A stretch of 64,000 nt of DNA from Streptomyces sp. NRRL S-1022 (GTDB lineage Bacteria; Actinomycetota; Actinomycetes; Streptomycetales; Streptomycetaceae): NCBI RefSeq assembly GCF_000720135.1, contig NZ_JOIU01000027.1:1-64000 (forward strand), read 5' to 3'. The notes under the pieces were generated by a model. That model made no database searches and had not been told where the DNA came from. It saw only the letters and a list, made by a program, of their open reading frames with translations. Position numbers and translations under genes: made by a program. This document shows positions 15,464 to 24,811 of this stretch, in pieces (the first letter of the stretch is position 1; each line of letters opens with the position of its first letter).

Positions 15464-17296
15464 GTGCACGACACCAGCACGGGAAGCACGGGAAGCACCG
15501 CACGGCCGTCCAGACGCGCCGTCCTCACCGCCACCGCGGGCCTCACCGCCGCGCTGACCGTACCGGCGACCGCCCACGCCGCCACCCCGGGCGACCGCCG
15601 GCTGCGCGCCCTGATCTCCCGCATGACCCTGGAGGAGAAGGTCGGCCAGCTCTTCGTGATGCGGGTCTACGGCCACTCCGCCACCGCCCCCGACCAGGCC
15701 GACATCGACGCCAACCTCAAGGAGATCGGCGTCCGCACCGCCGCCGAGCTGATCGCGAAGTACCGCGTCGGCGGCATCATCTACTTCACCTGGGCGCACA
15801 ACACCCGTGACCCGCACCAGATCGCGGACCTGTCCAACGGCATCCAGCGGGCCTCGCTGGACCAGCCGCGCGGTCTGCCGGTCCTCATCGCCACCGACCA
15901 GGAGCACGGGGCCGTCTGCCGGGTCGGCAAGCCCGCCACGCTCTTCCCCGGCGCCATGGCGATCGGCGCGGGCGGCTCCCGCTCCGACGCGCGCACCCTG
16001 GGCCGGATCTCGGGTGCCGAGCTGCGCGCGATGGGCATCAACCAGGACTACTCCCCCGACGCCGACGTGAACGTCAACCCGGCCAACCCGGTCATCGGCG
16101 TCCGCTCCTTCGGCGCCGACCCGGACGCGGTCGCCGAGCTGGTCGCCGCCGAGGTGAGGGGCTACCAGTCGGCCGGGGTCGCGGCGACCGCCAAGCACTT
16201 CCCGGGCCACGGGGACACCGCCGTCGACAGCCACTACGGCTTCCCGGTCATCACGCACAGCCGGGAGCTGTGGGAGGAGCTGGACGCGGTGCCGTTCCGG
16301 GCCGCGGTCCGGGCGGGCATCGACTCGGTGATGACCGCGCACATCCAGTTCCCGGCGCTGGACGGCTCCGGCGACCCGGCGACCCTGTCGCAGCCGATCG
16401 TCACCGGCATCCTGCGCGGGGAACTCGGGTACGACGGGGTCGTGATCACCGACTCCCTCGGCATGCAGGGCGTGCGCACCAAGTACGGCGACGACCGGGT
16501 GCCGGTGCTCGCCCTCAAGGCCGGTGTGGACCAGCTGCTCAACCCGCCGTCGCTGGACGTGGCCTGGAACGCGGTGCTGACGGCCGTGCGGGAGGGCGAG
16601 CTGACCGAGGCCCGGCTGGACGAATCGATCCTGCGGATCCTGCGGCTGAAGGACCGGCGCGGGCTCCTCGACGACCCCTGGGCCGACCCGGCGGGCGTCG
16701 ACGGCACGGTGGGCACCGAGGCCCACCTCGCCAGGGCCGGCCGCATCGCCGAACGCACCACCACCCTGCTCGTCAACGAGGCCGGCACGCTGCCCCTGGA
16801 CCGCCGCCGGCAGCGCAGGCTCCTGGTCGTCGGCGCCGACCCCGCCTCCCCGTCCGGCACCACCGGCCCGCCCACCGGCGTCCTGGCCGCCGCCCTCACC
16901 GAACTGGGCTTCACCGCCACGGCCCTGTCCACCGGCACCGCCCCCTCCGCGGCGGCCGTCGACAAGGCGGTCGCGGCCGCCCGGGACGCGGACGCGGTGG
17001 TCGTGGCCACCTACAACGTGACCGCCTCCAGCACCCAGCGCACCCTGGTGGAGCGCCTGCTGGGCACCGGCAGGCCGGTGGTCGCGGTGGCCGTCCGCAA
17101 CCCGTACGACGTCGCCCAGCTGCCGTCCGTCCCGGCCTTCCTGGCCGCCTACTGCTGGACGGACGTCGAACTGCGCGCCGCCGCACGGGTGATCGCCGGC
17201 CGGGTACGACCCCGCGGGAAGCTCCCGGTGCCGGTCCAGCGGCCGGACGACCCGAGCCGGGTGCTGTACCCGATCGGGTACGGGCTGACGTACTAG
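15464..17296 (+). CDS. Secreted glycoside hydrolase family 3 (beta-N-acetylhexosaminidase type)
   Basis: A 610-aa exported enzyme. The start GTG 15464 has GGAAGGAG five bases upstream. The N-terminus has a Tat-like signal (SRRAVLTATAGLTAALTVPA, cleavage near AHA-A). The GH3 N-domain carries KHFPGHGDTAVDSHYG (~250), a NagZ-type hallmark with Asp and His for acid/base catalysis, and VVITDSLGMQGV with the nucleophile Asp. A C-terminal alpha/beta domain follows. Likely activity is release of terminal N-acetylglucosamine from cell-wall or chitin fragments outside the cell; beta-glucosidase is less likely given the KH-FPGHGDT signature. Confidence 0.88.
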   Translation: MHDTSTGSTGSTARPSRRAVLTATAGLTAALTVPATAHAATPGDRRLRALISRMTLEEKVGQLFVMRVYGHSATAPDQADIDANLKEIGVRTAAELIAKYRVGGIIYFTWAHNTRDPHQIADLSNGIQRASLDQPRGLPVLIATDQEHGAVCRVGKPATLFPGAMAIGAGGSRSDARTLGRISGAELRAMGINQDYSPDADVNVNPANPVIGVRSFGADPDAVAELVAAEVRGYQSAGVAATAKHFPGHGDTAVDSHYGFPVITHSRELWEELDAVPFRAAVRAGIDSVMTAHIQFPALDGSGDPATLSQPIVTGILRGELGYDGVVITDSLGMQGVRTKYGDDRVPVLALKAGVDQLLNPPSLDVAWNAVLTAVREGELTEARLDESILRILRLKDRRGLLDDPWADPAGVDGTVGTEAHLARAGRIAERTTTLLVNEAGTLPLDRRRQRRLLVVGADPASPSGTTGPPTGVLAAALTELGFTATALSTGTAPSAAAVDKAVAAARDADAVVVATYNVTASSTQRTLVERLLGTGRPVVAVAVRNPYDVAQLPSVPAFLAAYCWTDVELRAAARVIAGRVRPRGKLPVPVQRPDDPSRVLYPIGYGLTY

Positions 17297-17303
17297 CCGG
17301 CGG

Positions 17304-18719
17304 TCACGGGCGCGGCGCGGGCTCCCGTTCCGCGTTCCGGGCGTCCAGTTTCGCGTCGTACCGGGCCAGCGGCTTCGCCTGGGACACGGTGGACGGGGGC
17401 AGTCCCGCCCAGTCCAGGATGCGGGCCGTGGCGAGGCTCTTCTGGTCCGCGACCAGGCCCGCCACGTTCGCGCCGTGGTTCATGCCGGGGGCCGTGAAGA
17501 CGTAGGAGTCGCGGGCGCCCGCGCCGGGGCGGAAGCGTTCCGAGCCCCAGGGGTCGTTCTGGCCGTAGACGAAGAGCATGTGGTGCGCGTGGTGGCGGAC
17601 CCACGTGTCCACGTCCCGCATCGCCTGCGGATGGAAGCGCATCGGGATGGAGCGGGGCACGAAGTTGCGCGGCGGCTGGTAGCCGTACCGGATCAGGCGC
17701 TTGTCGATGTGCGGGAAGTGGATGGTCGGCGCGCCCAGTTGGGTGCCGGCCTGGTAGTAGTACGGCGTGAACGTCTCCAGGCCCTGGTCGGTGTAGGCGG
17801 AGAAGCCGGAGATGGTGTCGACCGAGTTCCAGATCTCCTCGTCGGTCGCGGTGGCCGCGTTCGCAGGGACGGTGTCGCAGTCCTTGAGGAGGCTGTACTG
17901 CCAGAAGCCCCAGACGTAGTCCAGGACGACCGCCTCGTAGGCCTTGTCCAGACTGCCGATGGTGGCGAAGGTGTAGCCCTTCTCCGCCGCGTACGCCGCG
18001 TACTTCTTCTCCAGCGGCTCGCGGCGCACCAGCGCCTCCCGCTGGACGGCGTTCAGCCGGTCCCGGCACTCCTTGGTGCCGACCCGCTCGAAGAAGCGGT
18101 CGTACGCCGAGTCCTCGTCGTTCACGACGTCGTCGGGGGCGACGTAGGCCACCACGCCGTCCATGTCACGCGGGTAGAAGCGCTCGTAGTAGGTGGCCGT
18201 CATGCCGCCCTTGGAGCCGCCGGTGGCCAGCCAGTTGGCGGAGTAGACCGGCTTCAGGGCCTCGTACACGCGGTGCTGGTCGCTCGCCGCCTGCCAGATG
18301 TCCAGCTTGGACCAGTCGGCCGGGTCGGGGCGGGACGGGGTGAAGAAGCGGTACTCCAGGGAGACCTGGTTGCCGTCCACGATCTGGGTGGGCTCGCGGC
18401 GCGAGGGGGTGGTGGAGACGTTGTAGCCGCTGGTGTAGAAGACCGTCGGGCGGGCCATGTCCCGGTGCAGCACGGTGATGCGCTGCTGGAAGGTGCCCCG
18501 GTCCGGGTGGCGGTGGTCGATCGGCTGGGTGAAGTTCAGGACGAAGTAGCGGTAGCCGGGGTACGGCTTCTCCTGGACGAGGCTCATGCCGGGTATCGAC
18601 AGGAGCCGGTCCTTGATGTCGGTGGGCTCGGGCTCGGCGGCGGTGGCCGCGCCGGCCGCCGTGCTCAGCGTGCCTATGAAGACCGTGAGCGCCAGCAGCC
18701 ATCTGAGCGCCTTGCGCAT
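17304..18719 (-). CDS. Secreted tripeptidyl aminopeptidase, peptidase family S37
   Basis: A 471-aa secreted serine peptidase of the Streptomyces PS-10/S37 family (prolyl tri/tetrapeptidyl aminopeptidase type). A Sec signal (RKALRWLLALTVFIGTLSTA) ends near AAGAATAAE. The catalytic Ser is in WLATGGSKGGMTATYYERFY, the Asp in MLFVYGQNDPWGSERF and the His in FTAPGMNHGANVAG. ATG 18719 follows AAGGGGAGA. In the family these enzymes trim N-terminal peptides from substrates such as transglutaminase after other proteases act. The 3' end abuts the GH3 gene with only seven bases between, so the two transcripts converge without an obvious terminator. Confidence 0.9.
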   Translation of the reverse strand: MRKALRWLLALTVFIGTLSTAAGAATAAEPEPTDIKDRLLSIPGMSLVQEKPYPGYRYFVLNFTQPIDHRHPDRGTFQQRITVLHRDMARPTVFYTSGYNVSTTPSRREPTQIVDGNQVSLEYRFFTPSRPDPADWSKLDIWQAASDQHRVYEALKPVYSANWLATGGSKGGMTATYYERFYPRDMDGVVAYVAPDDVVNDEDSAYDRFFERVGTKECRDRLNAVQREALVRREPLEKKYAAYAAEKGYTFATIGSLDKAYEAVVLDYVWGFWQYSLLKDCDTVPANAATATDEEIWNSVDTISGFSAYTDQGLETFTPYYYQAGTQLGAPTIHFPHIDKRLIRYGYQPPRNFVPRSIPMRFHPQAMRDVDTWVRHHAHHMLFVYGQNDPWGSERFRPGAGARDSYVFTAPGMNHGANVAGLVADQKSLATARILDWAGLPPSTVSQAKPLARYDAKLDARNAEREPAPRP

Positions 18720-18834
18720 GCGCACTCTCCCCTTGTGAGACAGATGTGCGCCGGAAGTTATCCCAGCGACTTGCCTCACACCAGGGGGTGTTGAGTGCCC
18801 GTCAGCGAAAAGCCCGGTTCAGCGGTTCAGCGGT

Positions 18835-19242
18835 TCAGCACAGGATCCAGCCGGAGCTGGCCGAGTACCGGCCCACCGTGCCCTTGATCCAGACGCAGCG
18901 GTGGCCGGCGTGCACGGTCACCGGGCCGGCGTGGTACCGGTAGCGGCCCTGGTCGACGACGGGCCGGTTGCCGCGGGCCTGCACGCTGACCGACATGGTC
19001 CGGGCGGAGCCGGGGTCTCTGGCCACGGTGACGGCACAGACGTAGCCGTTGCGCTGGTAGACGTGGGTGACCCCGGTCTTGAACGGCAGGGTCTTCACCT
19101 CGCGTCCGGCGCAGGTGCCGCCCGGTCCCGCAGCCTGCGCGGCCCCCGTCGCCGTGAGCGTGAGCGCCCCCGACGCGGCCAGCACGGCCGCGCCGAGCGC
19201 CAGTCGCCTGCGCAGCCGTCGGACTGTCGCACCACTGTCCAC
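18835..19242 (-). CDS. Small secreted four-cysteine protein
   Basis: A 135-aa protein I do not recognise. GTG 19242 is preceded by GGGGAGG at the right distance. The N-terminus is a Sec signal (RRRLALGAAVLAASGALTL, cleavage near AQA-A), and the ~95-residue mature part has four Cys (GGTCAG, GYVCAV, GHRCVW, GWILC), enough for two disulfides. It has the look of a small beta-rich extracellular protein. Short GCGGTTCA repeats surround its stop codon (18814-18837). No function is proposed. Confidence 0.75.
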   Translation of the reverse strand: MDSGATVRRLRRRLALGAAVLAASGALTLTATGAAQAAGPGGTCAGREVKTLPFKTGVTHVYQRNGYVCAVTVARDPGSARTMSVSVQARGNRPVVDQGRYRYHAGPVTVHAGHRCVWIKGTVGRYSASSGWILC

Positions 19243-19347
19243 TGTCGTCCTCCCCGTAATCGCACACACTCCCTAGTGCCCGTACTGATGTACGGACGCA
19301 TAGGTGTGTCGGATGGTTGCACGACCGTCAGCGATCGGCCACGGGTC

Positions 19348-22300
19348 TCATCGGGACGCGCCGACCGGCTCCTCCGGCTCGGACCGGCCGACGAAGGTCC
19401 GCCACAGCTCGGCGTACCGGCCGCCGCGGGCCAGCAGCTCCTCGTGGGTGCCGTCCTCCGCGACCCGGCCGCGGTCCATCACCACCACCCGGTCCGCGCG
19501 GGCCGCGGTGGTGAGCCGGTGCGCGACGACCAGCGTCGTACGGCGGCCCGCCAGCCGGTCGGTGGCCTGGTTGACCTGGGCCTCGGTGGCCAGGTCCAGG
19601 GCGGCCGTGGCCTCGTCCAGCAGCAGGATGTCCGGGTCGACCAGTTCGGCGCGGGCCAGCGCGATGAGCTGGCGCTGGCCGGCGGAGAGGTTGCGGCCGC
19701 GCTCGGCGACCTCGTGCAGATAGCCGCCCTCCAGGGTGGCGATCATCTCGTGCGCACCGACCGCGCGGGCCGCCGCCTCCACCTCGGCGTCGGTGGCGTC
19801 GGGGCGGCCGTAGGCGATGGCGTCGCGGATGGTGCCCGGGAAGAGGTACGCCTCCTGCGGCACGACCCCGAGCCGGTGCCGGTAGGCGGTGAGGTCCAGG
19901 GCGCGCAGGTCCGTGCCGTCGACCGTGACCCGCCCGGCGGTCGGGTCGTAGAACCGCGCGACCAGCTTGACCAGGGTCGACTTGCCGGCGCCTGTCTCGC
20001 CGACGAACGCGACCGTCTGCCCGGCCGGCACCGTCAGGTCGATGCCGGACAGCGCCTCCTCCTCGTCGCCGTACGCGAAGTGCACCCCCTCGAAGGCGAT
20101 GTCACCGCGCAGGGACAGCACGTCGAGGGGTTCGGCGGCGGACCGCGTGGACGTCGGCTCCCGCAGCAGCTCCTGGATGCGGCCCAGCGAGACGGTGGCC
20201 TGCTGGTAGCCGTCGAAGACCTGGGAGAGCTGCTGGACCGGCGCGAAGAACAGGTCGATGTAGAGCAGGTACGCCACCAGGGCGCCCGTCGTCAGCGTGG
20301 CCGCCTCCACCCGGCCCGCGCCCGCGATCAGCACGGCCGCGGCGGCGACCGAGGACAGCAGCTGCACGAACGGGAAGTAGACCGATATCAGCCACTGGCC
20401 GCGGATGCGGGCGCGCCGGTAGGAGTCGCTGCGCTCGGCGAACCGGTGCCCGCCGTCCCGCTCCCGCCGGAAGGCCTGCACGATCCGCAGCCCGGCCACG
20501 GTCTCCTGGAGGTCGGCGTTCACCGTGGAGACCCGCTCGCGGGCGAGTTCGTACGCCTTCACGCTCGCCCGGCGGAAGAAGAAGGTGGCCACGAACAGCG
20601 GGGGCAGGGTCGCGAAGACGACCAGCGCGAGCTGGAGGTCGAGCACCAGCAGGGCGACCATGATCCCGAAGAAGGTGACGACCGACACGAACGCGGTGAC
20701 CAGGCCGGTCTGGAGGAACGAGGAGAGTGCGTCGACGTCCGTCGTCATCCGGGTCATGATCCGGCCGGTCAGCTCGCGCTCGTAGTAGTCCAGGCCGAGC
20801 CGCTGGAGCTGCGCGAAGATCTTCAGCCGCAGCGTGTACAGCACGCGCTCGCCGGTACGGCCCGTCAGCCGGGTCTCGCCGGTCTGCGCGGCCCACTGCA
20901 CCAGCACGGTCAGCAGGGCGAGCAGGGCGGCCGCCCACACCGCGCCGATCGCCGCCTTGGTCACGCCCGAGTCGATGCCGTGCCGGATCAGCACCGGCAG
21001 CAGCAGGCCGGCGCCCGCGTCCACGGCGACCAGCAGCAGGCTGACCAGCAGGGGCAGCCCGAAGCCGCGCAGCAGGCGGCGCAGGCCGTAGGAGTCCTCG
21101 GGCAGGACCGCGCGGCCCTCGTCGATGTCCGGGGTGTCGGTGGCGGGGGGCAGCGCCTCCACCTGGGCGAGCAGCTCCGGGGTGGCCGGGGTGCCGGACA
21201 GGGCCGTGTCCTTGGGTTCGCGGTCGCCGGTCCACAGCCGGGGGGTCACCCCGCGCTCGGCGTCGAACTCGGCGTCCAGCTCGTCCCGGACGGAGGTGTC
21301 CTCGCGCGGCTCGGCCGGGAGGGCGTGGCCCGGGGAGACCCCGCCCAGCTCGTCGGGGTCGGTGAGCAGCCGGCGGTAGAGGGCCGAGCGCTCCTGGAGC
21401 TCCTCGTGGGTGCCGAGGTCGGCGAGCCGGCCGCCGTCGAGGACCGCGATGCGGTCGGCGAGGTTCAGGGTGGAGCGGCGGTGGGCGATGAGCAGGGTCG
21501 TACGGCCCCGCATCACGTGTCCCAGGGCCTCGTGGATCTCGTGCTCGACCCGGGCGTCCACGGCCGAGGTGGCGTCGTCCAGGACCAGCAGGCGGGGGTC
21601 GGTGAGCAGGGCGCGGGCGAGGGCGACGCGCTGGCGCTGGCCGCCGGAGAGGGTCAGGCCCTGCTCGCCGACCTTGGTGTCGTAGCCGTCGGGCAGCTCC
21701 CTGATGAAACGGTCCGCCTGGGCGGCGCGGGCGGCGGCCTCGATCTCCTCCTGGGTGGCGTCCGGGCGGCCGTAGGCGATGTTGCTGCGGACGGTGTCGG
21801 AGAAGAGGAACGAATCTTCAGGGACCAGGCCGATCGCGGCCCGCAGTGAGTCCAGGGTCAGCTCGCGCACGTCGTGGCCGCCGATGAGGACGGCGCCGTG
21901 GTTGACGTCGTAGAAGCGCGGCAGGAGCAGGGAGAGGGTGGACTTGCCGGAGCCGGAGGAGCCGACGACGGCGAGGGTCTCGCCGGGCCGTATCTCGAAG
22001 CTCAGCCCGTCCAGCACCGGACGCTCGTGGTCGTAGCCGAAGGACACGTCGTCGAACTCGACGGTCGCGGGCGCGTCGGCGGGCAGCTCCTTGGTGCCGT
22101 CCTTCAGCGTGGGCTCGGTGTCGATCAGCTCCAGGACCCGCTCGGTGCCGGCCCGGGCCTGCTGGCCGACCGTGAGGACCATCGCGAGCATGCGGACCGG
22201 GCCGACCAGCTGGGCCAGGTAGGTGGAGAAGGCGACGAAGGTGCCCAGCGTGATGTGACCACGTACGGCCAGCCAGCCGCCGAGGGCCAGCATGGCGACC

Positions 22301-23067
22301 TGGCCGAGCGCGGGCACGGCCTGGAGGGCCGGGGTGTACCTGCTGTTCAGGCGGATCGTGCGCAGGCGGCCCGCGAACAGCCGGCGGCCGACCTCGCGCA
22401 GCTTGCCGGTCTCCTGGTCCTCCTGCCCGAAGCCCTTCACCACGCGGACACCGCTCACCGCGCCGTCGACCACGCCGGCCACGGCGGCGGCCTGTGCCTG
22501 GGCGTACCAGGTGGCGGGGTGCAGTTTGCTGCGGCTGCGGCGGGCGATCCAGGCGAGGGCGGGCGCGACGGCCAGGGCGACCAGGGTCAGCGGCAGCGAC
22601 AGCCACCCCATGATCACCAGGGAGATCAGGAAGAGCAAGACGTTCCCGATGGTCATCGGGAGCATGAAGAGCAGGCCCTGGATGAGCTGGAGGTCGCTGG
22701 TGGCGCGGCCGACGACCTGCCCGGTGGACAGCTCGTCCTGGCGGCGGCCGTCGAGCCGGGTGATCGTGCCGTACATCTCGGTCCGCAGGTCGTGCTGGAC
22801 GTCCAGGGCGAGCCGGCCGCCGTAGAAGCGGCGGATGTAGGTGAGGGCGTAGACGAGGAGGGCCGCGCCGACGAGGGCACCGGCCCAGGGAGCCATGGCG
22901 CGCGTGCGGGCGCCGATCACGTCGTCGATGATCACCTTGGTGATCAGCGGGACGACGGCCAGCACGGCCATGCCGGCGAGGGACGAGCCGAGGGCCAGGA
23001 CGACGTCCTTCGGATACCGCCAGGCGTACCCCGCCAGGCGTCGTGCCCATCCCCGTTGCGCTGCCAC
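19348..23067 (-). CDS. Tandem-fused ABC exporter (TMD-NBD-TMD-NBD)
   Basis: A 1239-aa full-size exporter made of two ABCB-type halves. Half 1 has six membrane helices, Walker A VVGSSGSGKST, signature LSGGQRQ and Walker B LLVLDDATSAVD. Half 2 repeats the plan with GETGAGKST, LSAGQRQ and LLLDEATAALD. In the first half the catalytic Glu after Walker B is Asp (LDDATS), so one of the two ATP sites is probably degenerate, as in known heterodimeric exporters. A ~90-residue acidic linker joins the halves. GTG 23067 follows GGAAGG by seven bases; a longer frame to 23109 lacks this. The exported substrate (drug, lipid or peptide) is unknown. Confidence 0.92.
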   Translation of the reverse strand: MAAQRGWARRLAGYAWRYPKDVVLALGSSLAGMAVLAVVPLITKVIIDDVIGARTRAMAPWAGALVGAALLVYALTYIRRFYGGRLALDVQHDLRTEMYGTITRLDGRRQDELSTGQVVGRATSDLQLIQGLLFMLPMTIGNVLLFLISLVIMGWLSLPLTLVALAVAPALAWIARRSRSKLHPATWYAQAQAAAVAGVVDGAVSGVRVVKGFGQEDQETGKLREVGRRLFAGRLRTIRLNSRYTPALQAVPALGQVAMLALGGWLAVRGHITLGTFVAFSTYLAQLVGPVRMLAMVLTVGQQARAGTERVLELIDTEPTLKDGTKELPADAPATVEFDDVSFGYDHERPVLDGLSFEIRPGETLAVVGSSGSGKSTLSLLLPRFYDVNHGAVLIGGHDVRELTLDSLRAAIGLVPEDSFLFSDTVRSNIAYGRPDATQEEIEAAARAAQADRFIRELPDGYDTKVGEQGLTLSGGQRQRVALARALLTDPRLLVLDDATSAVDARVEHEIHEALGHVMRGRTTLLIAHRRSTLNLADRIAVLDGGRLADLGTHEELQERSALYRRLLTDPDELGGVSPGHALPAEPREDTSVRDELDAEFDAERGVTPRLWTGDREPKDTALSGTPATPELLAQVEALPPATDTPDIDEGRAVLPEDSYGLRRLLRGFGLPLLVSLLLVAVDAGAGLLLPVLIRHGIDSGVTKAAIGAVWAAALLALLTVLVQWAAQTGETRLTGRTGERVLYTLRLKIFAQLQRLGLDYYERELTGRIMTRMTTDVDALSSFLQTGLVTAFVSVVTFFGIMVALLVLDLQLALVVFATLPPLFVATFFFRRASVKAYELARERVSTVNADLQETVAGLRIVQAFRRERDGGHRFAERSDSYRRARIRGQWLISVYFPFVQLLSSVAAAAVLIAGAGRVEAATLTTGALVAYLLYIDLFFAPVQQLSQVFDGYQQATVSLGRIQELLREPTSTRSAAEPLDVLSLRGDIAFEGVHFAYGDEEEALSGIDLTVPAGQTVAFVGETGAGKSTLVKLVARFYDPTAGRVTVDGTDLRALDLTAYRHRLGVVPQEAYLFPGTIRDAIAYGRPDATDAEVEAAARAVGAHEMIATLEGGYLHEVAERGRNLSAGQRQLIALARAELVDPDILLLDEATAALDLATEAQVNQATDRLAGRRTTLVVAHRLTTAARADRVVVMDRGRVAEDGTHEELLARGGRYAELWRTFVGRSEPEEPVGASR

Positions 23068-23201
23068 GCCGGTGCCTTCCGTCAGACCTGCTCTTCCGGA
23101 AGACACCAACGTCGCAACAAGCGGATTTCATCCCTCCGCAACAAACCGCTCCGCTGGGTCCGGCCCCGGTGACCGTGCGGCGCGGACCGTCCCGGACGGC
23201 A

Positions 23202-24122
23202 TCAGCCCTGCGGCGGTACGGCGACGAACGCCTCGCTCGGCGAGTCGGTCGGGGTGTAGCGGGTGACACCCGGGGCGGCCGGCACCAGGTCCTTGTGGAT
23301 CGCCCTGGCGACGTTCTGGATGGTGGCCACGCCGTAGTCCATGGTGCTGTCGTCCTGCGTCAGCACGGTGATCGTGTAGTCGTGGCCGGCGCCGTTGAAG
23401 GTGCCCAGGCTGTGCACCCGCCAGCCGTGCGTGGAGCGCTCCAGCCAGCCGTTCTTCACGTGCACCGAGACGGACGACGGCGCTCCGGCCGGGGTGCCCC
23501 AGCGCTGGTCCGCGACGACCTGGCCCATCAGCTTCAGCATGTAGGCGCGGGCGTTGTCGCTCAGCAAGCCGTTCCGGGCGGTGACGAGCCTGAGCAGCTT
23601 CTGTTCGTCGGTGACGTTCTCCTGGGTCAGACCCCAGTAGCCGTCCGCACCCGGCACGGTCTTCGTCATGCCGGCCGCCGTCAGGAAGCCCTGGATCTTC
23701 GCCGTGCCCAGTTGCTTCCACAGCTTGCTGGTCGCGTCGTTGTCCGACTCGGTGATCATGGCCGTGGCGAGTTCGTCCTCGGTGTCGGTCAGGTACCGGT
23801 TGCTCTTCTTCGCGTCCCACAGCAGCGTGGCGAGCACGGTGACCTTCACGGTGCTGGCCGAGTCGAAGGCGGTCGTGGCGTTCAGGGTGCAGGTGGTGCC
23901 GGTCGAGCGGTCGTACAGGCCGAGGGCGACGGTGCCCTCGCGGTGCGCGAGGGCCGCCGTGATGTCCTTCTTCAGTTTGGCGGCCAGGCCCGCCTTGGCG
24001 GACGTGCAGTCGACCGCGGCCGTCGGCGCGGCCGCGGCCGGAAGGGCGGTGGCGCAGACGAGCAGCGTGGCACCGAAGGCGGTCGTGAATGCCCCGGTTC
24101 CGCGGGATATCCGGTGGGTCAT
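23202..24122 (-). CDS. Secreted serine hydrolase, class A beta-lactamase fold (copy 1)
   Basis: A 306-aa exported protein: Sec signal, then a class A beta-lactamase-like domain. The SxxK motif (DSASTVKVTVLATLLWD, Ser and Lys) and SDN (TESDNDATSKLWKQLG) are present. The third motif reads VHVKNGWLERS, that is KNG rather than KTG or KSG. The Glu of the omega loop is not obvious, so true beta-lactamase activity is doubtful; peptidoglycan-binding or a DD-peptidase-like role is as likely. It has a close paralogue at 24812, and both end in the same SEAFVAVPPQG tail. Confidence 0.88.
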   Translation of the reverse strand: MTHRISRGTGAFTTAFGATLLVCATALPAAAAPTAAVDCTSAKAGLAAKLKKDITAALAHREGTVALGLYDRSTGTTCTLNATTAFDSASTVKVTVLATLLWDAKKSNRYLTDTEDELATAMITESDNDATSKLWKQLGTAKIQGFLTAAGMTKTVPGADGYWGLTQENVTDEQKLLRLVTARNGLLSDNARAYMLKLMGQVVADQRWGTPAGAPSSVSVHVKNGWLERSTHGWRVHSLGTFNGAGHDYTITVLTQDDSTMDYGVATIQNVARAIHKDLVPAAPGVTRYTPTDSPSEAFVAVPPQG

Positions 24123-24185
24123 GAAGGCTTCCCCCTTGTGACGTCGGTCGGGCGTCGTGCGGGTACGCATGTTCGCAGGGCGGGA

Positions 24186-24197
24186 GTTCGCACGAAC
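24186..24197. promoter_or_regulatory. GTTCG-CA-CGAAC palindrome between divergent secreted-protein genes
   Basis: A 12-base inverted repeat (5-bp arms) lies in the 290-base divergent region between the serine hydrolase (minus) and the small secreted protein (plus). A further TGTTCG at 24169 gives a second, wider inverted pair with CGAACA. It could be an operator for both genes. The order of arms is opposite to the actinobacterial SOS box. Confidence 0.35.
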
Positions 24198-24412
24198 AAG
24201 GGGGTCGGCCACCGGGTCGGCGGCCCGCCGGCGGGGACGGGGCGGCGGCCAACGCGCGCACCACGGAGGCCGGTTGGCCGGGGCCTCGCGCCGTCCGTGT
24301 GCCTGCGCGCGCCCCGCTGCGCCCCTTCCGTGGGCCGTCACCGTTCGACGAGGCTCGGCGCCACGGCCGTCGTCCCGTCCCGGGGCCCGGCCCGACCAGG
24401 GAGGGGAAGACG

Positions 24413-24790
24413 ATGGGGACCACAACCGGCAGACGCCGCGCGATCGGCGCCGTCCTCGCACTGCTGGCGGGGACCGGGGCCGTCGCGGCCTCGACGGCCC
24501 CGGCGGCAGCGGCCACCGGGGACGTGCTGATCGTGCAGAAGGGCAGTACGGGCAACCTGGTGAGCGTGCAGACCTTCGTGTTCCTGCCGGGCATCACCGA
24601 GCAGGGCGACGGAGTCCAGGCCGGGGCCACGCAGTTCGCGGTCACCAATCTCACGGACCGGACCCTCGGCCTGACGGAGCGGACCGCGTCGGGCACGGTC
24701 GTCCACAGCGACACGGTGGCCGCCGGCCGCAACGGCACCTTCGCCGTCACCGCCGGCGACACCGTGACGCTCACCGTGCCGGCCGACTAG
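24413..24790 (+). CDS. Small secreted protein between duplicated hydrolases
   Basis: A 125-aa protein with a Sec signal (RRRAIGAVLALLAGTGAVAA, cleavage near AAA-ATG) and a ~90-residue mature part rich in Thr, Val and Gly. Alternating hydrophobic residues (DVLIVQKGSTGNLVSVQTFV; NGTFAVTAGDTVTLTVPAD) suggest an all-beta fold. There are no Cys. ATG 24413 follows GAGGGGAAG. It is transcribed opposite to the two flanking hydrolase genes. I do not recognise a family; a binding or inhibitory partner for the hydrolases is only a guess from position. Confidence 0.75.
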   Translation: MGTTTGRRRAIGAVLALLAGTGAVAASTAPAAAATGDVLIVQKGSTGNLVSVQTFVFLPGITEQGDGVQAGATQFAVTNLTDRTLGLTERTASGTVVHSDTVAAGRNGTFAVTAGDTVTLTVPAD

Positions 24791-24811
24791 GCCCCGGCCG
24801 GCGGCCCGGGC

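Noticed and set aside
23067..23140. SigR-type promoter before the ABC exporter
   Set aside because: GGATG-n18-GTT is similar to GGAAT-n18-GTT, but the -35 box has two mismatches and the spacing match alone is weak.
24186..24197. LexA/SOS box
   Set aside because: The palindrome has GTTCG before CGAAC, the reverse of the actinobacterial SOS box order.
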